Origin: Coriaria nepalensis
Lineage: Eukaryota > Streptophyta > Magnoliopsida > Cucurbitales > Coriariaceae
Direction: 5' to 3'
DNA: 64,000 nt
Assembly: GCA_027186245.1 (NCBI GenBank)
Contig: CP114488.1
Span: forward strand, 756,501-820,500
Position 1 is the stretch's first letter. The number at the start of each line of letters is the position of its first letter. The notes under the pieces were generated by a model. The model worked only from the letters and a program-made list of their open reading frames with translations. It was not told the DNA's origin and made no database searches. Both the position numbers and the translations under genes were made by a program. Positions 45,484-61,700 of this stretch are shown here, piece after piece.

Positions 45484-46941
45484 TCAAATAGGCACCCATA
45501 TAGAAGCAAACACAACATTATGCCCTTTCCAAGTAAGCATAAGATCATCATGATCGACTTCCTTCTTCAACCCCCACCCGGCTGCATGCTCATCAAGCAT
45601 ACTCTTAACCTCAGAAACCGTATCTTCACCGAATGAAATACTCTTGAAATTAGCACTTTTCATTCTTTGCACCCATTTGCTCTTAGCTTCAACCCTTTCA
45701 ACCCTCTCTACACCTTCATGAGCTATCAAATTCTCAATCTTCCAACAAATACTAGCCTCATACCATTGCCTTTGCTTACTTCCCCTTGGAAGAAATGTAT
45801 CCACAGTATCATAAGGTATCCATAGATAGTTGAAAGACGATCTTAATCGACATGCCAAGTTGTTAGACGTCAAATCAGCATCTTCATCCACTAGAATCAC
45901 CATGGTTGGATTTAAGCTCTGAATCGCTTTCAAAAATATGCTTCTATGTGATGAATTAGATGAGGAATATTGAAGAGGGTGATGAACAAAAGCATTATTA
46001 TTCATATATAGGGTTTCTTCGGGAACATAGTGAAGCATCATGTGACAATTTATGATTAGTGCCTCATGAACATTATGATTATTTGCCAAATGTTGCAATA
46101 TATTTAGATGGTTAAGTAAGGAAGCAAACCCATCTTTGTAACTAGAAGAAACCACTCTAAATTCCATGACAACATTCCTTGACCTAGAGAAATTCACTAG
46201 CTTCGAACCCAATTCATCGTAACAAAGGTCGAGCAATGGCGGTATGTCGGTCGGACCCACTACCGTGAGCTTTAACAAAGGCGCCTCATTTGTAAAACGA
46301 GTAGCAATAGAGTCGACAAGAGTTGGGATTTGCATACAATGAGTCAAGCTCAAATCGACGATGTGAACCGTAGAGTAACCTTCAATTGCATCTATAATGG
46401 CCGAGTTAGCTGCAGTGAAGCCGAAACAGTACCATGGGGTCAAGCCAACGTAGCTAGCAAGGTCGACGGCGCAGAACTTGTGGGTAGTATTGTAATTATT
46501 GTTACGAGGAGAGGGCATGGAGGTCATTAGCATCTTGTAGCTGATCATCCCAGTGTTGGCAGCTCGGGAAATTAGGGCATGGAGGAACCCGGAAGCAAGC
46601 CGTTGGTTAGAGTCACCGTCGGGTGGGGCTATGTTGTTTAGGACCCATAGGATTTGTTGCGCCAAAGTGATGTCCTTTGATTGGATTGCATTAGCACAAT
46701 GGACTAGCAGTTGTTCCATACAATTTGTGTCTCCAAAGGTTGTTGTTGTCGCTGTTCCTATAAGCTCGGAGGTTGGAAATGAACCATGCCATGCTCTAGT
46801 ACTACTACTTCTTTGGATTTCTTTTGATCTGTTCATAGAGATTAGGTTACTGGAAAATAATGATGAAGAGATTTGGTGCAAAGGTGGCGGTGGTGGTGGT
46901 GGTGGTGGCGCGGGTGGGGGAGTCTCAGAAAATCGCATCAT
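45484..46941 (-). CDS. GRAS family transcription regulator, SCL32-like
   Basis: Intron-free frame of 485 residues. A run of prolines lies at 8-20 (ETPPPAPPPPPPPPP); the GRAS domain follows: LHR I with MEQLLVHCANAI (75-86), VHIID motif as VHIVDLSLTHCMQ (192-204), LHR II (about 240-300), a PFYRE-like VMEFRVV, and the SAW end FASIWVPI. The motif pattern and length are those of SCARECROW-LIKE 32 (At3g49950), with the partial At5g67411 also close in position by memory. GRAS proteins act in the nucleus by binding DNA-bound partners. The proline run is coded by GGT-type repeats on the plus strand, so length may vary. Two GA-rich runs lie upstream at 47319-47337 and 47449-47482. Confidence 0.92.
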   Translation of the reverse strand: MMRFSETPPPAPPPPPPPPPLHQISSSLFSSNLISMNRSKEIQRSSSTRAWHGSFPTSELIGTATTTTFGDTNCMEQLLVHCANAIQSKDITLAQQILWVLNNIAPPDGDSNQRLASGFLHALISRAANTGMISYKMLMTSMPSPRNNNYNTTHKFCAVDLASYVGLTPWYCFGFTAANSAIIDAIEGYSTVHIVDLSLTHCMQIPTLVDSIATRFTNEAPLLKLTVVGPTDIPPLLDLCYDELGSKLVNFSRSRNVVMEFRVVSSSYKDGFASLLNHLNILQHLANNHNVHEALIINCHMMLHYVPEETLYMNNNAFVHHPLQYSSSNSSHRSIFLKAIQSLNPTMVILVDEDADLTSNNLACRLRSSFNYLWIPYDTVDTFLPRGSKQRQWYEASICWKIENLIAHEGVERVERVEAKSKWVQRMKSANFKSISFGEDTVSEVKSMLDEHAAGWGLKKEVDHDDLMLTWKGHNVVFASIWVPI

Positions 46942-47318
46942 AGAGAGAGAGAAGGAAGAGAGAGAGAGAGAATTCAGAATTTTATCAGAAACAAGAGAGA
47001 AAGAGACGAGACTTTGAAAAGGGAGCCTTGAAGAATGGATAAATTATTAATAGAGAAAAAAACTTTGAAAAAATCCAAGAAAAATAATACTAGTATATAC
47101 GTAATAGGGGAAAGAAGAAGGGACTAATCACCAATCAGGAGATATCAAAAAGGTACTTTGATACTGATTTCATGCAATGCTAATATTCCAAAAGAGGGAG
47201 ATAACAAAGAAGAGAAAATGTAGTAGAAGTCAAAATAAGGCAAAAGAGAGCCTTACAAACAATTTTCCGGCTTTATTCAGTTGATACATACTAGCTACTG
47301 CTGCAGGGAAGCAAGAGG

Positions 47319-47337
47319 GAGAGAGAGAGAGAGAGAG
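47319..47337. repeat. (GA)n run upstream of the GRAS gene
   Basis: Nine to ten GA units, about 390 bases upstream of the start at 46941. On the gene's own strand it reads TC. Confidence 0.85.
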
Positions 47338-47448
47338 GGCGACTGATCATCTTTTCATGTGGGTACAGAAAATAAGAGTCTTATAATAATAGCTACTAGT
47401 CCATGTATAATCTTCATAATCCAGATAAACCCTTTTCATCCTTTTTCT

Positions 47449-47482
47449 AGAGAGAGAGAGTGAGAGAGAGAGAGAGAGAGAG
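47449..47482. repeat. Second (GA)n run upstream of the GRAS gene
   Basis: Two GA blocks interrupted by one T at 47461. With the run at 47319 it makes a paired GA/TC element. BPC/GAGA-type factors could bind, which is inference. Confidence 0.85.
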
Positions 47483-50131
47483 AATAGTACTAGCTAGGTG
47501 GGTTTTATGCTTAAGATGTTCGATTTTGGTGGCATGTGAAAGTGGCCGGCCATGGAGTTGTCGGGATGCGGGGGTTGAATTTTGTCATGGAATGAAAGCT
47601 TAGGAGTTAAGCTCTGGCTTTTACTCAATGACAGTCACGGGGCTTTATATTTGATACCCACAAAAAAACATGTATCCCCCAGAATTAGAGTATTAGGTTT
47701 TTACTCCCCATAGTTTAATTATATTATTAAGATTAACCCTGATAGTATTAAAAAAACCAAAAAAAAACAAGAATTGCTCTCTCGATTGTTATTAAAACTA
47801 AGATACATCCCCTATTTTTAAACTCAGACACTAATTGATGCAGACACGATTGATACTCTCTATCAAGGTAAGTAATATAAACTCTCTCTCTTTGCAATTT
47901 AGGTTACGATCCTAAACTTTGAATCCGGGATTCAAACTCAAATTAAATTAGGATTAAACTCAGATTTTGAAATCTACGTTCAATTTCCTTATTTGTTTCT
48001 AGGAACTAAACCCAGGTTTTGAAATATGGGTTCAAATCCCAGATTCGAGTCTTTGATCTAGAGCCAGACTACTAGAGAGGGAGGAGGGAGGAGGAGAGGA
48101 ACACAATATAAAAAAGAGTTGGAGAAAAATTGGGAAAAATGTTACGTCACTTACGTTAATGAGATATGTTGATTCATCGTTTCATGTCTATAAATGTATC
48201 AAATATTTTAATAAAGAGGAGGGCTTTCATGCTAATTTAGCAAAAATTGAGGGTACATCCTAATTTTCTATACTACGGGAGGTTAATTCTTGTTACAATA
48301 AACAATGAGGACTAATCCTAATCTATTCATAAACTCATTATCCAACAAATTAATGATACACTAACCCTACATTTCTCAACCAATTAGTTCCTAAGTGAAA
48401 GAAACATGTAGTATTTAGAAATATCGAAAGTGGGCCAAAGACGAAAGGGACACAGACATAAATATGGTTAACGTTGATCTATCCTTTGAACTCTGATCTA
48501 GCTAGCAATTTGCATGTGTTTCTGACAGAAAGATATAATATATTGATTAAGGAGGTGGTATAGCTAGCTAGGGGTCCGCCGTTTGGTCGTGGCAGTCAAA
48601 ATATTATATATTGCATCGATAATGGGCGAAGGAGAAGGAATTGTCGCTGTCCAAACCTAGCTCCAAGCCAATAATAATAAAAATCCTTCTCTTTCTATTC
48701 TATATGCACTTGGTACTCTACTACGTCATCAATTCATCATCATCATCATCTATTACCACATGCATATGCATATAAAATTAAGGTGGGTTTGAATATCCTG
48801 ATCCCCGGTGGTTAAATACTTAAAATTTTAGGTGATATTAATTTTAAAATGTTATTTTTTAAATTTAGAAATATTATTTATTAGGGTTAACTATTAATCA
48901 TATTTCAATATTTATTCGTTAGTGTATATAGCTATTTATTTGATTGAATAATAAAAAATAAAACTAAAATCTAATAGTCACACACTTTACATATTGAAAT
49001 GATGCACTTAGGATTTGAATCCAAATTTCTTCCGAGAGCCATCTATAACTACTACTTAAGCTAATCTCATTAAGGTCCTATACCCAATACCTTAATACAA
49101 ACTATCAAGAGTTGTAGAACTCGTTCTATCAACCAAATGTACTACATGAATCAAAATCAGAAGTAAGTAAATCTATATATATATTTCCCCCTACACATAT
49201 TAACAATGTTAATGCGCTAATAAACAAAACCTTTGAAAATAAAATAAAATGAAGAATCGGAGATGGGGGGAATATAAGGAGAATCGTATGAGTTAAGGAA
49301 GTGAGTTTTAATAATAGACTTTTTTTCCCTCTTCTTTCTATTACTTTGAGGAGAATTCCTAAAATTAGAGAAACAAGGGTAGGAAGACATATATACGCTC
49401 CAAAGCAACACTTCGAGTAAGACAACATAAAAAACAGAGATGCATGCATGAAAGGAAGATATGCAACCATGTGATTTAGATGCCTAGTTGATAACTTATT
49501 GTTTTTGCACCCTTTTTTATATTAATTATAATTAATTAATAATTAATTGGGCTTGAGAATATATATATTTTTAGCTTATGAAACAAAAGGAAATTTACCC
49601 AAAACATATGGAAGCCAAAAGTCTAATGACATTTGCTTTGATTATTGAGCTATTTAAAGAAAAAAAAAAGACAATTCTCTTCACTTTGATCCAACATCCT
49701 TTGACCCATTGTTCTCAATCATTAGTACATTACCATAAAAGTTTGTTAAGCCCTTTTCCTCTAAGGGAGCCTGCATGGGCTGTGCAGGGAATCCATTGGA
49801 GGTATGTGCTTAACCTATGGTCATAATTTATGTGCAACTATATGGTAATTATAAAATATATATATATATAACTTTGATTCCAAGTGTGTGACATATTTGG
49901 ATGCATATGGTCTATACTCCATATGAAATGGACATAATATTCTCCAGATCAATTAACGAATGAAATGCATAACTTGAAATAATAAAATTAATGAATAGCA
50001 AGCGATCTTGAGATTCATGCGTACATAATTAAGAATAAAATCTAGATCATACACCCAACAAGTTGTGCTACGATAATTTTCCCTTTGTTTAAAAATTGTA
50101 AAACTAAAAGTGGACTTCATATGTAATGGAG

Positions 50132-50369
50132 TAGCAATGGCATCAGCTACTTCATATGTAATGGACTTCATATCTAGATCATAATGTGGACTTCATATGT
50201 AATATATATATATTAGTTTAGCCCTCTTGCAAGGTTAATTCACTAATTAATTTACTAAAAGTTTTAATTATTAATTTTAATTATTATTTATAAGTAGATT
50301 TTTAAATTACTAAAATTTTAAGCTAAAAGGTTAAATTCATATATAATGGAGTAGCTGATGCCATTGCTA
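50132..50369. repeat. Inverted repeat with 19-base perfect arms
   Basis: TAGCAATGGCATCAGCTAC at 50132-50150 has its exact reverse complement at 50351-50369, 200 bases apart; similarity extends a few bases beyond each arm. Around it ATATGTAATGGACTTCAT-type words recur three times (50113-50205). No gene or known element was recognised. Confidence 0.75.
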
Positions 50370-51657
50370 ACCTAGATATTTCTAGATCTAATTCTTTTGC
50401 TTCGACGATCGATCTTCCTATTGTTCTTAGGGTTTGTCTGCAAAATGATAGGAGCCACATCCCGCATTGATGAATATAAATCTTCCATCTTCAATATTAA
50501 ACCTCTAATTAAGGGAAACACAAGCATTTTCTATAAAAAAAAATTATTAATCTCTACGATTATATAAATTTATAATATTTAATATTTATGATTCAATTAT
50601 AAAATATTTTTTAAAATTCATCATATTTGAATATTTTTTAAAATTCATCATTGATTTTTAGTAATTAATACAAGAAAATCAGTTCATTAATATGATATTA
50701 ATAATTTACTTAAATTTAATATTTGTATTCCTAAAAATTAAAATATAGTTGAGTATATTAGTAATTGTAATAATTTTAAATAAGTTTAATAAGTTTAATA
50801 AGTTTAATAATATTTATTAATTATTAAATTAAATCATTTATATTTTGCTAAAAAATATAATTTCTTTTAATTTTAATATTATTAATTTATTAAGATTTTA
50901 TTACGTATAATTTTATCATTGATTATAATATTTATATCTGTGAATGTATATATATTTGCCTAAACGTCCTATTTGTTTTACTGACTTATACGTAATGATA
51001 TACTAAATTACAAACTTTTTTTTCCCCATTTTGTGATTTGGAATTAATTAAAATTACAAAATTAAGAATCTCTGGATTGTTTGAACTGTGAGTCCTTGAC
51101 GCTACATGTCAGAAAAACTCAAGTCATGAGACCAGTAATTTTTTAAAATATTATTTATCTGTTTAATTTTTAATTTTTAATTTTTAATTTTTTTAAAAAA
51201 TAATGAACTGGTGTATTCATTTAATGATCGTTCAGTTGAACAGATGTGAAGCCATTTTTGGAGCTCCAGTTGAAATGATATGTCACAGATCTGTGGCAGT
51301 AAGTACGTATACTGCTCATCAACAACAAGGAAGATGGAACAAGAGTCAAAAACTACTGTCTTTTTTTTTTTTTCATTTTCTTAATGATGTTTTTATATTA
51401 TTAAACTTGTATAAGAATTAATTATGATCTATGAGGGTGCGTTTGTCTTTTTGTTATGGATGTTCTGTCTTTTGGACATTAAGATCCTGATTAATATTTT
51501 ATAAAACTGATTTTATAAATAGAGAAACATATTTTTGTAATGATATAGAGCTCACTGTCAGTATTATGTTTCCACTTTTTTAATTATAAAACTTCTAATA
51601 TTATTTTCATTCTTCTTTAAAAAAAATATATTAAAAAAAAAACAAAACAAAAAAAAC

Positions 51658-52018
51658 ATGGCCATGGACTCTCTCACGACTTCATCTCGCCTCTCTCGCT
51701 CCCTCATCTTCACAATTCTCTCCGTCATGGCTTCGTTGAGCAGAAGCTTGTTTTTGGTAAATAATAAAGATCATACCATTTATAAGATCTATACTTCTCA
51801 TAATTTTAATACAATTCCATTTTCAATTTCTTCCATTTCCCCGCTCTCGATGTAATATTAAGCTTCCATTTTTCCGATTTCAAAAAATAAACGAAGTTTC
51901 GATTTTTTATGAAATTTTTGGTGGGCTCTGTTTTGTTTCTTTTATCCAGAATGAGACGAGCATTTCCGGGTCTCACTGTCCGATTTCTCGCATGCAGCAA
52001 AGACGGCAGCTTCCCTGA
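51658..52018 (+). CDS. Doubtful small secreted or membrane peptide gene
   Basis: A first exon, 51658-51756, has a hydrophobic start (MAMDSLTTSSRLSRSLIF, then TILSVMASLSRSLFL) and a good donor (TTG/GTAAAT). With acceptor TCCAG at 51945-51949, exon 2 (51950-52018) adds NETSISGSHCPISRMQQRRQ and ends at a TGA, about 55 residues in all. An alternative acceptor AAG at 51999-52001 would lead instead into an open frame to 52212 with DGEDTATEDQFVTPWS and FEKLFKKKRG. I cannot decide between them or exclude that neither is real. Family not recognised. Confidence 0.3.
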
Positions 52019-52217
52019 AGGTGGTGGTGACTACAGGCACAAACGCTCAAGTGGACCCTACATCCGCCGTTGACGGCGGAGTACATGAGCTAGACGGTGA
52101 GGATACTGCCACCGAAGATCAGTTTGTTACTCCTTGGAGCCTCTTTGAGAAACTGTTTAAGAAGAAAAGAGGTCAAGAAAATGGAGGAGTACAGGTACAG
52201 GTCTGCGAATAATGTGA

Positions 52218-52293
52218 TGGGCCATTAGTTTGGGCCCTATCGGTTAAAAAATGTGATGGGCCTTAAGAAGACCTATTATTGGGCCGATGGGCT
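52218..52293 (+). promoter_or_regulatory. Array of five TGGGC[CT] site II motifs before CK2 alpha
   Basis: TGGGCC occurs at 52218-52223, 52231-52236, 52257-52262 and 52280-52285, and TGGGCT at 52288-52293, within 76 bases and 235-310 bases upstream of the CK2 alpha ATG. Site II motifs bind TCP factors and mark promoters of housekeeping, ribosomal and cell-cycle genes in plants. That they drive this gene is inference from position. Confidence 0.65.
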
Positions 52294-52527
52294 CTTTTGA
52301 TTCATCTTAGAATTCGGGACAATAATTTCACAACTGGTACCGGCGCGCTGCCGGAAACAATAAAAGAGGGGAAAGAAAGCAAAAGAAGGAAACAAACCAA
52401 GGAAGAATCTACTCGACTTTTCCGTCACCTTCGATCGCAGCATCCTATATTCCTTTTTTTCCGCCTCGTAGGCGTCGCCGTACCAGATCCAGTCTCAACC
52501 TGTGGTCGTCGCCGCTACCGGAAAATC

Positions 52528-55760
<3,233 letters not shown>

Positions 55761-58700
55761 ATCGATTGAACTCCGACCTGGGATTTGAGAAGATGACTTT
55801 ATTTTGCTACATATTAGAACTTTCTAGGTAGGTCGGAGAAAATTTGCCACTTCATGGGTGTTGTAAAACATTCGATAATCATATCGTTTCTAAAGGTGCC
55901 ATCTTTTTACTGTAACTTTAATACATGAATGATTGAATCTTAACTTGGATTTCCGAAACCGTTTGTAAAAATTGAGATTGAAATTGAACTTAATTTTAAA
56001 AGCTAACGTTTTAGATTTTGTTGGAGTTGAGATTCAAAAGGCTATGTCTAAATTTCTCCTAAGGAATCTGACATTCTAAATTAAGACAATATAATCAGAT
56101 GAGTGGAATGTTGAAAAAATAATTATAATGATAGATGTGCTTTTAAGATATGTTTTTTGGGGCACTCTAATACAAACATATGTTTATGGCAAGTCACAGA
56201 TGACGCAAACTCAAGACAATATTTTATTACAAGATTTTTTTTTTCTTTTTTTTTTTTCTTAAATTCAAATTGATGAGATTCGAATTTTTTAAAAAACTAA
56301 AAGTGGGTAATAGTTTAAGTTTCTTAACTCTTGATCTAAACTCTACATATATTCTTTTGAAAATTGTTTGTCCACTCTAATATTCTCCTAATTTTTAATT
56401 ATTCTTAAGATATTCCATAATATTTTTCTTGTTTTTTTTTTTTTCTTCTTCTGATCATATTGATGGGATTAATTTAAAGAAAGTAAGATATTCCATAATC
56501 CCATGGAAAATATAATTAAAAAAATAATTAATTATTTAAAAAAATAATGTTTTCCTTTTTCTTTTTTGGTCCATTTCTTAGAAGAACATAGATTCGATGC
56601 AGACCACCTTCCTACAGGCGTGTTCAAACTCAATCTAGCCGTCAGCTTGCTGCATGTTGTTTTTGCCACGCTGATTGTGACATCTCTTCATTTGTATTAT
56701 CATGAAATTACGTAGGAGCGAGGGGACGGATGAATCGAATCTGAACATATCTATAAAATGGTGGTTTGTAATCCGCATCGAACCTAAACTCCATCTCTCA
56801 AGCCATTGATATAACATTTGTGTATAAAATGTAGATATGAATGCATGATCAGTACTCCTCACTTTGGCAAATAGCTAATTCTCTATTCAACTTTATCACT
56901 CTTGTCAAATAGTTGGAGGGAGGACATCTTTTTGAACTTCCACTATCTCACTTTCCTATTATTTATTTATTTATTTATTGTCATTTATATTTAATTAAAA
57001 ATCTTTAAATTTTGTGATAGGTGTAGTGAGTCTAGTCACCTCATCCCCATTGGACCAGACAAACTTGCATTATTTTAGGAAATATGTGCTCACTTTATAA
57101 GATGGGTTGTAACTCTTACCCTTTTAGGCTTCGTTGTTAATGGGGGCCTAGCTTGTACTTTGGCATGTATATATATATATATATATCAAGATGAGGCACA
57201 TGCTCTTTGAGTAGTTAGTATAGTATCTTATTATTGAGAAATTGAGAAATTCTTTTACGTGTGTGTATTTGGTGATAAGTTTTTGGATAACATCTAGCTT
57301 AATTAGTAGCTACATATTTTTTATATGCATAAAATTCTCTATTCTTAGGCATGCTCTAGTGTTGTGTTCTAATTTAACCTTGTCCTTTTTCCACGTGATA
57401 ATCTGAAAGAGACAAGAGGTAATTGGACAACTTGGTATTCCACAATATATTGCACCTACAATTTGGGCCATTAAATATTAGTCATAAATGATTGATGATG
57501 GTTTAGAAGAGCTAGTAGGCATAGCATTATTATAGACTTCGTATTTATCCCACGTTCGAAATTAGATGAACTTCTCTTATAGCTAGAGATTATAACTATT
57601 TGTATAGATTTATTAAATAAGATAAAAAGTATATGAAAATTATATGTCAAAATAAAAAAAAAAATGATAAGATAAGTAGGATTAGTAGCTTAAGTGTTAA
57701 AATATCTTAATTGAAATTTAGAGGTTTTGATTTTGAGTCAAAATTATGGATTTATTATTAAGATCTATAAAATCGGTTAATTTATTATTACTTTTTAAAC
57801 TTTGAATTAATTAATATGTAATTTATTATTATTAAGATGGACTAATTATTATTACAATATTAAAAGGGAGCAAATATCCTTTACCAAGATCCTTCCGAGA
57901 CAATTATACCTCTTTCATTCATCTCTAAAATCTTCATATGAATGGTGCCTGTCCTTTTAGCGATCAATGGTTGATGATGTTCTTGTGAGTGGTCGGTGCA
58001 AATTGTAATCTATCTACTACTTCTCAATGGTTAAGGATCTACATCTTTGAAAATCTACAATTGATACATTTTGCTTCTCACATGAGCTTTGTACATGATT
58101 TTGACTTACTACGAAGGTTTTAAATGAAGAATTGTCATTGATTCATTAATGGAAGTTTGATGCTGAGGTAATCCGTTGATTTGCGAATAACGTCCGAGAT
58201 TCTCGACAAAAAGCCGATGAAGTTAGAGCTAGGGGCCGGCGTTGGCTGTCTTCTTTGCTATGTAATGTCAGTGCGTTCAAACATCTAGGATATATATATA
58301 TATATCCTAAAGTAATCTAATTACAAGAATCATGTGCGTTCAAATGTGCTTATCGTGATACTTAATCTTACTTCTTTCATCATTTAATAATTTATCAACT
58401 TGTAATATATATATTACTTCTTAATTTGATCTGATCACTAATTAGCATATTAACTTTCTTAAACATCTAGGATCTAAGATGAGATTTCATACCAGATCTT
58501 ATCTCTTGTAATTCTTCTTATTGACATGGTACTAAAGAAGATCGAAATTCAGACAGTTATCGCGACCAAGATCATAATATTCCTATGAAAATTGTTGGTG
58601 GATTCTTTGCTTTATTTTATAATTAGTGGTTGAAATGTAATTAATATGCCCAATCTTATCTTTACTTTTCAAATATCATTTCACATATACAATCAATTAA

Positions 58701-61700
58701 AGCTGTTTTCCGGTAGCCACAGAAGCTTGTTTTGGTATAAGATTACAAAATTAATGTTAGTATATATCTTCAAGAAATAAAGCAAAACAAACGGATAAGT
58801 GTAAACAACCTCTATATTGTTGGATAAGAATAAGTTATCATAATTTTTAACAATAGTGTTAAATTGTATCTTACATCTATCCTTGTCTTAAACATAATAG
58901 GATCGTAATTAGCATCGTTATCACTAGGGGTCAATAGATGTCTCTGAACCTTTCCAAACTGCAAGTTTCGGTGCAGTATGGACAGATTATTTGTTAAAAT
59001 AAGGGCAGTGCAGGGCCTAGCACAGACCCTAGCGGTGCCAATTGGCGTGGAGGGTTTTCAGATCAATGAACGGCCGATTTTGACGTTTTCATATTTATTA
59101 TTAAAAAAGAAACTAAAAACAGATAAACACAGAGAGAAAAATATACTAACAACAAATACCCCCCCTTTTAAAAACTTAAAACAAATAAAAACAGTAAAAC
59201 ACTATATCTTCTTCAGATCCTCTCCCCCCACCTTCCCGCAGACCCGCCCCGTCTTCTCCAGCCGCCGTTGTCTCCATGTCAGCAAGTACGGGTGAGCATG
59301 GTGCATTTCGGAGCCCCGGCCACATCGAAAAATTCAATTCCGAGGCTCCGCAACCACAGCACACCGAGTGAAGCGGTGTGGTGCATGCGGTTTCCATTTT
59401 AATTTATAATAAGTTAATTGATTATTAAGTATTCAAAAAAATTTCAAATCGAGGATATGATGTCGATATGATTTGATACTTTGATTAAAAATATCTAGCA
59501 TCTCAAAGATCTAGATGATTATATGTTGGCGGATGGTTGTAATGCCTATGTCAATATTTTGATGACGCAGCTTTCTAATTTAGACAGTATGTTTTTGATA
59601 TCTATTTTGTTGTGTCTGAATTATAAACTTGTGTTGTATTAAATCATAACAGATATAATAGAATTAGACAGTTCAACTGATTATGTAGAATTTATAATGT
59701 ATGTGATTGTTCCAGATTAGTTGGTTGTATGTTTTTTTATTTACTATTAAGGTAGAGTAATTTTAGCCAATTTTTTTTTTTTCACATACTTTATTTCATT
59801 AAAAAAATAGATAACATTTTTAACACACAAACTTTATATCGGATTTAAGTTTCAATCAACATAATAATTTCACGATGAAATGTTAAATAAACAAGTAAAA
59901 CAGAACAATCGATACTTTTCAAGTGTAAATTCATTATATGCATATAAACGAAACCGCATGCACAGCAGCTTCACTCGATGCGGTGCAGTTGCAGGACCTC
60001 GAAATTAAAATTTCTCGGGGCTCCAAAACTATACCGTGTGCTCACTCCTAATCATCCCTCTTTGTCCGTTAATGTATATTTCTCTTGCATCATCCTCTAT
60101 TTCTCTTGATCACTACTAGCTTTATGTTTTTTTTTTTTTTTTTTTTCAACATAAGATGATGTGGTCAAATTTGCTATACGAATCATGGTATATTTAGAGT
60201 ATAAGTTCTATGCTTTGGAATGATTACCCAATCGTCATTAATCATATAATATATGTTAATTGCCCTGCAACTAGCTTAATTGGTTGCTTGTAGTGCATAA
60301 TATTTTATCATTTTATAAAGAATTCCAAGATTACAACGCAACGGCTGTTCATCGAATCTGATTTGTCAAACAGGTAAGAATATCATTTTTTAAAATCTGT
60401 TAGCAGTTCTTCATCGGGTATATACATGGAATATGATGAATAGTATTATATATATATATATATATATACGTAAGTGTGTACTTCATTAATGAAAAGTTAA
60501 GGATTTGATGCGTTGTTCGTAGGTGGTAGATTCTAAATTGGATCTAAATTGGAAGTTTTGAGTCTGCGTCTGTAATCTTCTTTGTTGACTAAATTGAATG
60601 AAGAAGAAGAAGATACTTAAGTTTAATTCTTACTTATGTAAAATAATTAGCTTACACTAATTAACAAGATATCTTAAGCTTATCCAAATTTTCTTGGGTT
60701 GAGTATTCTTAAATCTTAATAGTTACTACAATTGCTGTCGCTAGCAGAGCTGCAAAAAACAGTGAAGAGAAAGTAAAATGTATTAAATAGAAATTAGGGG
60801 GTTCAAATTTTAATTTTTATTTAAATTTTTAGGAATTTAAATACAAAATTTTAAGCTAAAAATTCAAATTTTAAAAAATTTGAGAGTAGATAATATCCTA
60901 AATAGATAGTAAGCAAAGACAGTTCCATGTTTGGATAGTTAATTTAAAAATGAGTGGGTGTAGGTATAAATTCAGAAGTTGGGGGGGGGTCCATATTTAA
61001 TTGTTATATTCTTCTTGGACTAAGAAGTAATTTTGGAAGCCACTCATTTATATTTCATACGCAATTTACCTAAATACAAAAATGAGGACACATCACATGA
61101 ATGATATTGATTTTCATGGAGCCTTAGGAGTATGGGGTAGAAATAAGGGTGGGTAAGTGGTATTACTCATTCTTAACTTTATTCATTACAAATTTTAACC
61201 CTAAATTATTATAAATAATTTCTTAAAATTTTGATTAAAAATATACTTTTATTTACCCTAATTTGTATAAGATATATTTTGCTCCCCATAGTTTTTATCT
61301 AGCTAGCTCCATCCGAGTCGGTCCGGATAACGTTATGTCATCAATTGGAATATGCTCTCTAGATGGATGAGAGTAAATACTCTCAAAATATTCATAAATT
61401 CTTAAGTAATAAAATCCTTATCGACTTTAACCTCATTTATATGTGTCGAAATCGAACACAACTGTTTTCTTCTTGCTGACTATTAATCGGATCATGAAAA
61501 TGAAATGATTTCTGCTTTTAATAATCCGGTGTAGAAAGTAACGCAAACAATTACGAAACAAGTAAAATTTGATATGTAAGTGATGTTTAATTACATCAAG
61601 TACAAGAATGAAGTAATTACGAAGTAGAAGTAATCGATATGGTCCCCATAGATTACCATTCAAGTTAAGCTATGGACCCTTGTAATATATTTTTTATTGG

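Larger units (their letters stand above)
46942..51657. other. Spacer upstream of the GRAS gene
   Basis: Its left end holds the GRAS leader and promoter, GA-rich between 46940 and 47010 and with two long GA runs. The 47900-48070 stretch repeats a 'gggattcaaat'-type word with 'ttgaaat' (imperfect internal duplications). The rest is AT-rich; a perfect 19-base inverted repeat lies at 50132 and 50351. Short open frames have no motif. Confidence 0.45.

Noticed and set aside
46553..47017. Plus-strand 154-codon frame with Gly run
   Set aside because: Antisense to the GRAS gene; the Gly run is the complement of its proline tract.
49578..49826. 82-codon frame with a small CCTGCA...TGTGCAGG hairpin near 49770
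   Set aside because: Short stem, no match to a known microRNA that I recall, no conserved motif.
52279..52527. N-terminal extension of CK2 alpha
   Set aside because: The upstream frame is open but has no ATG; the region carries promoter motifs. Plastid-type extension cannot be supported.
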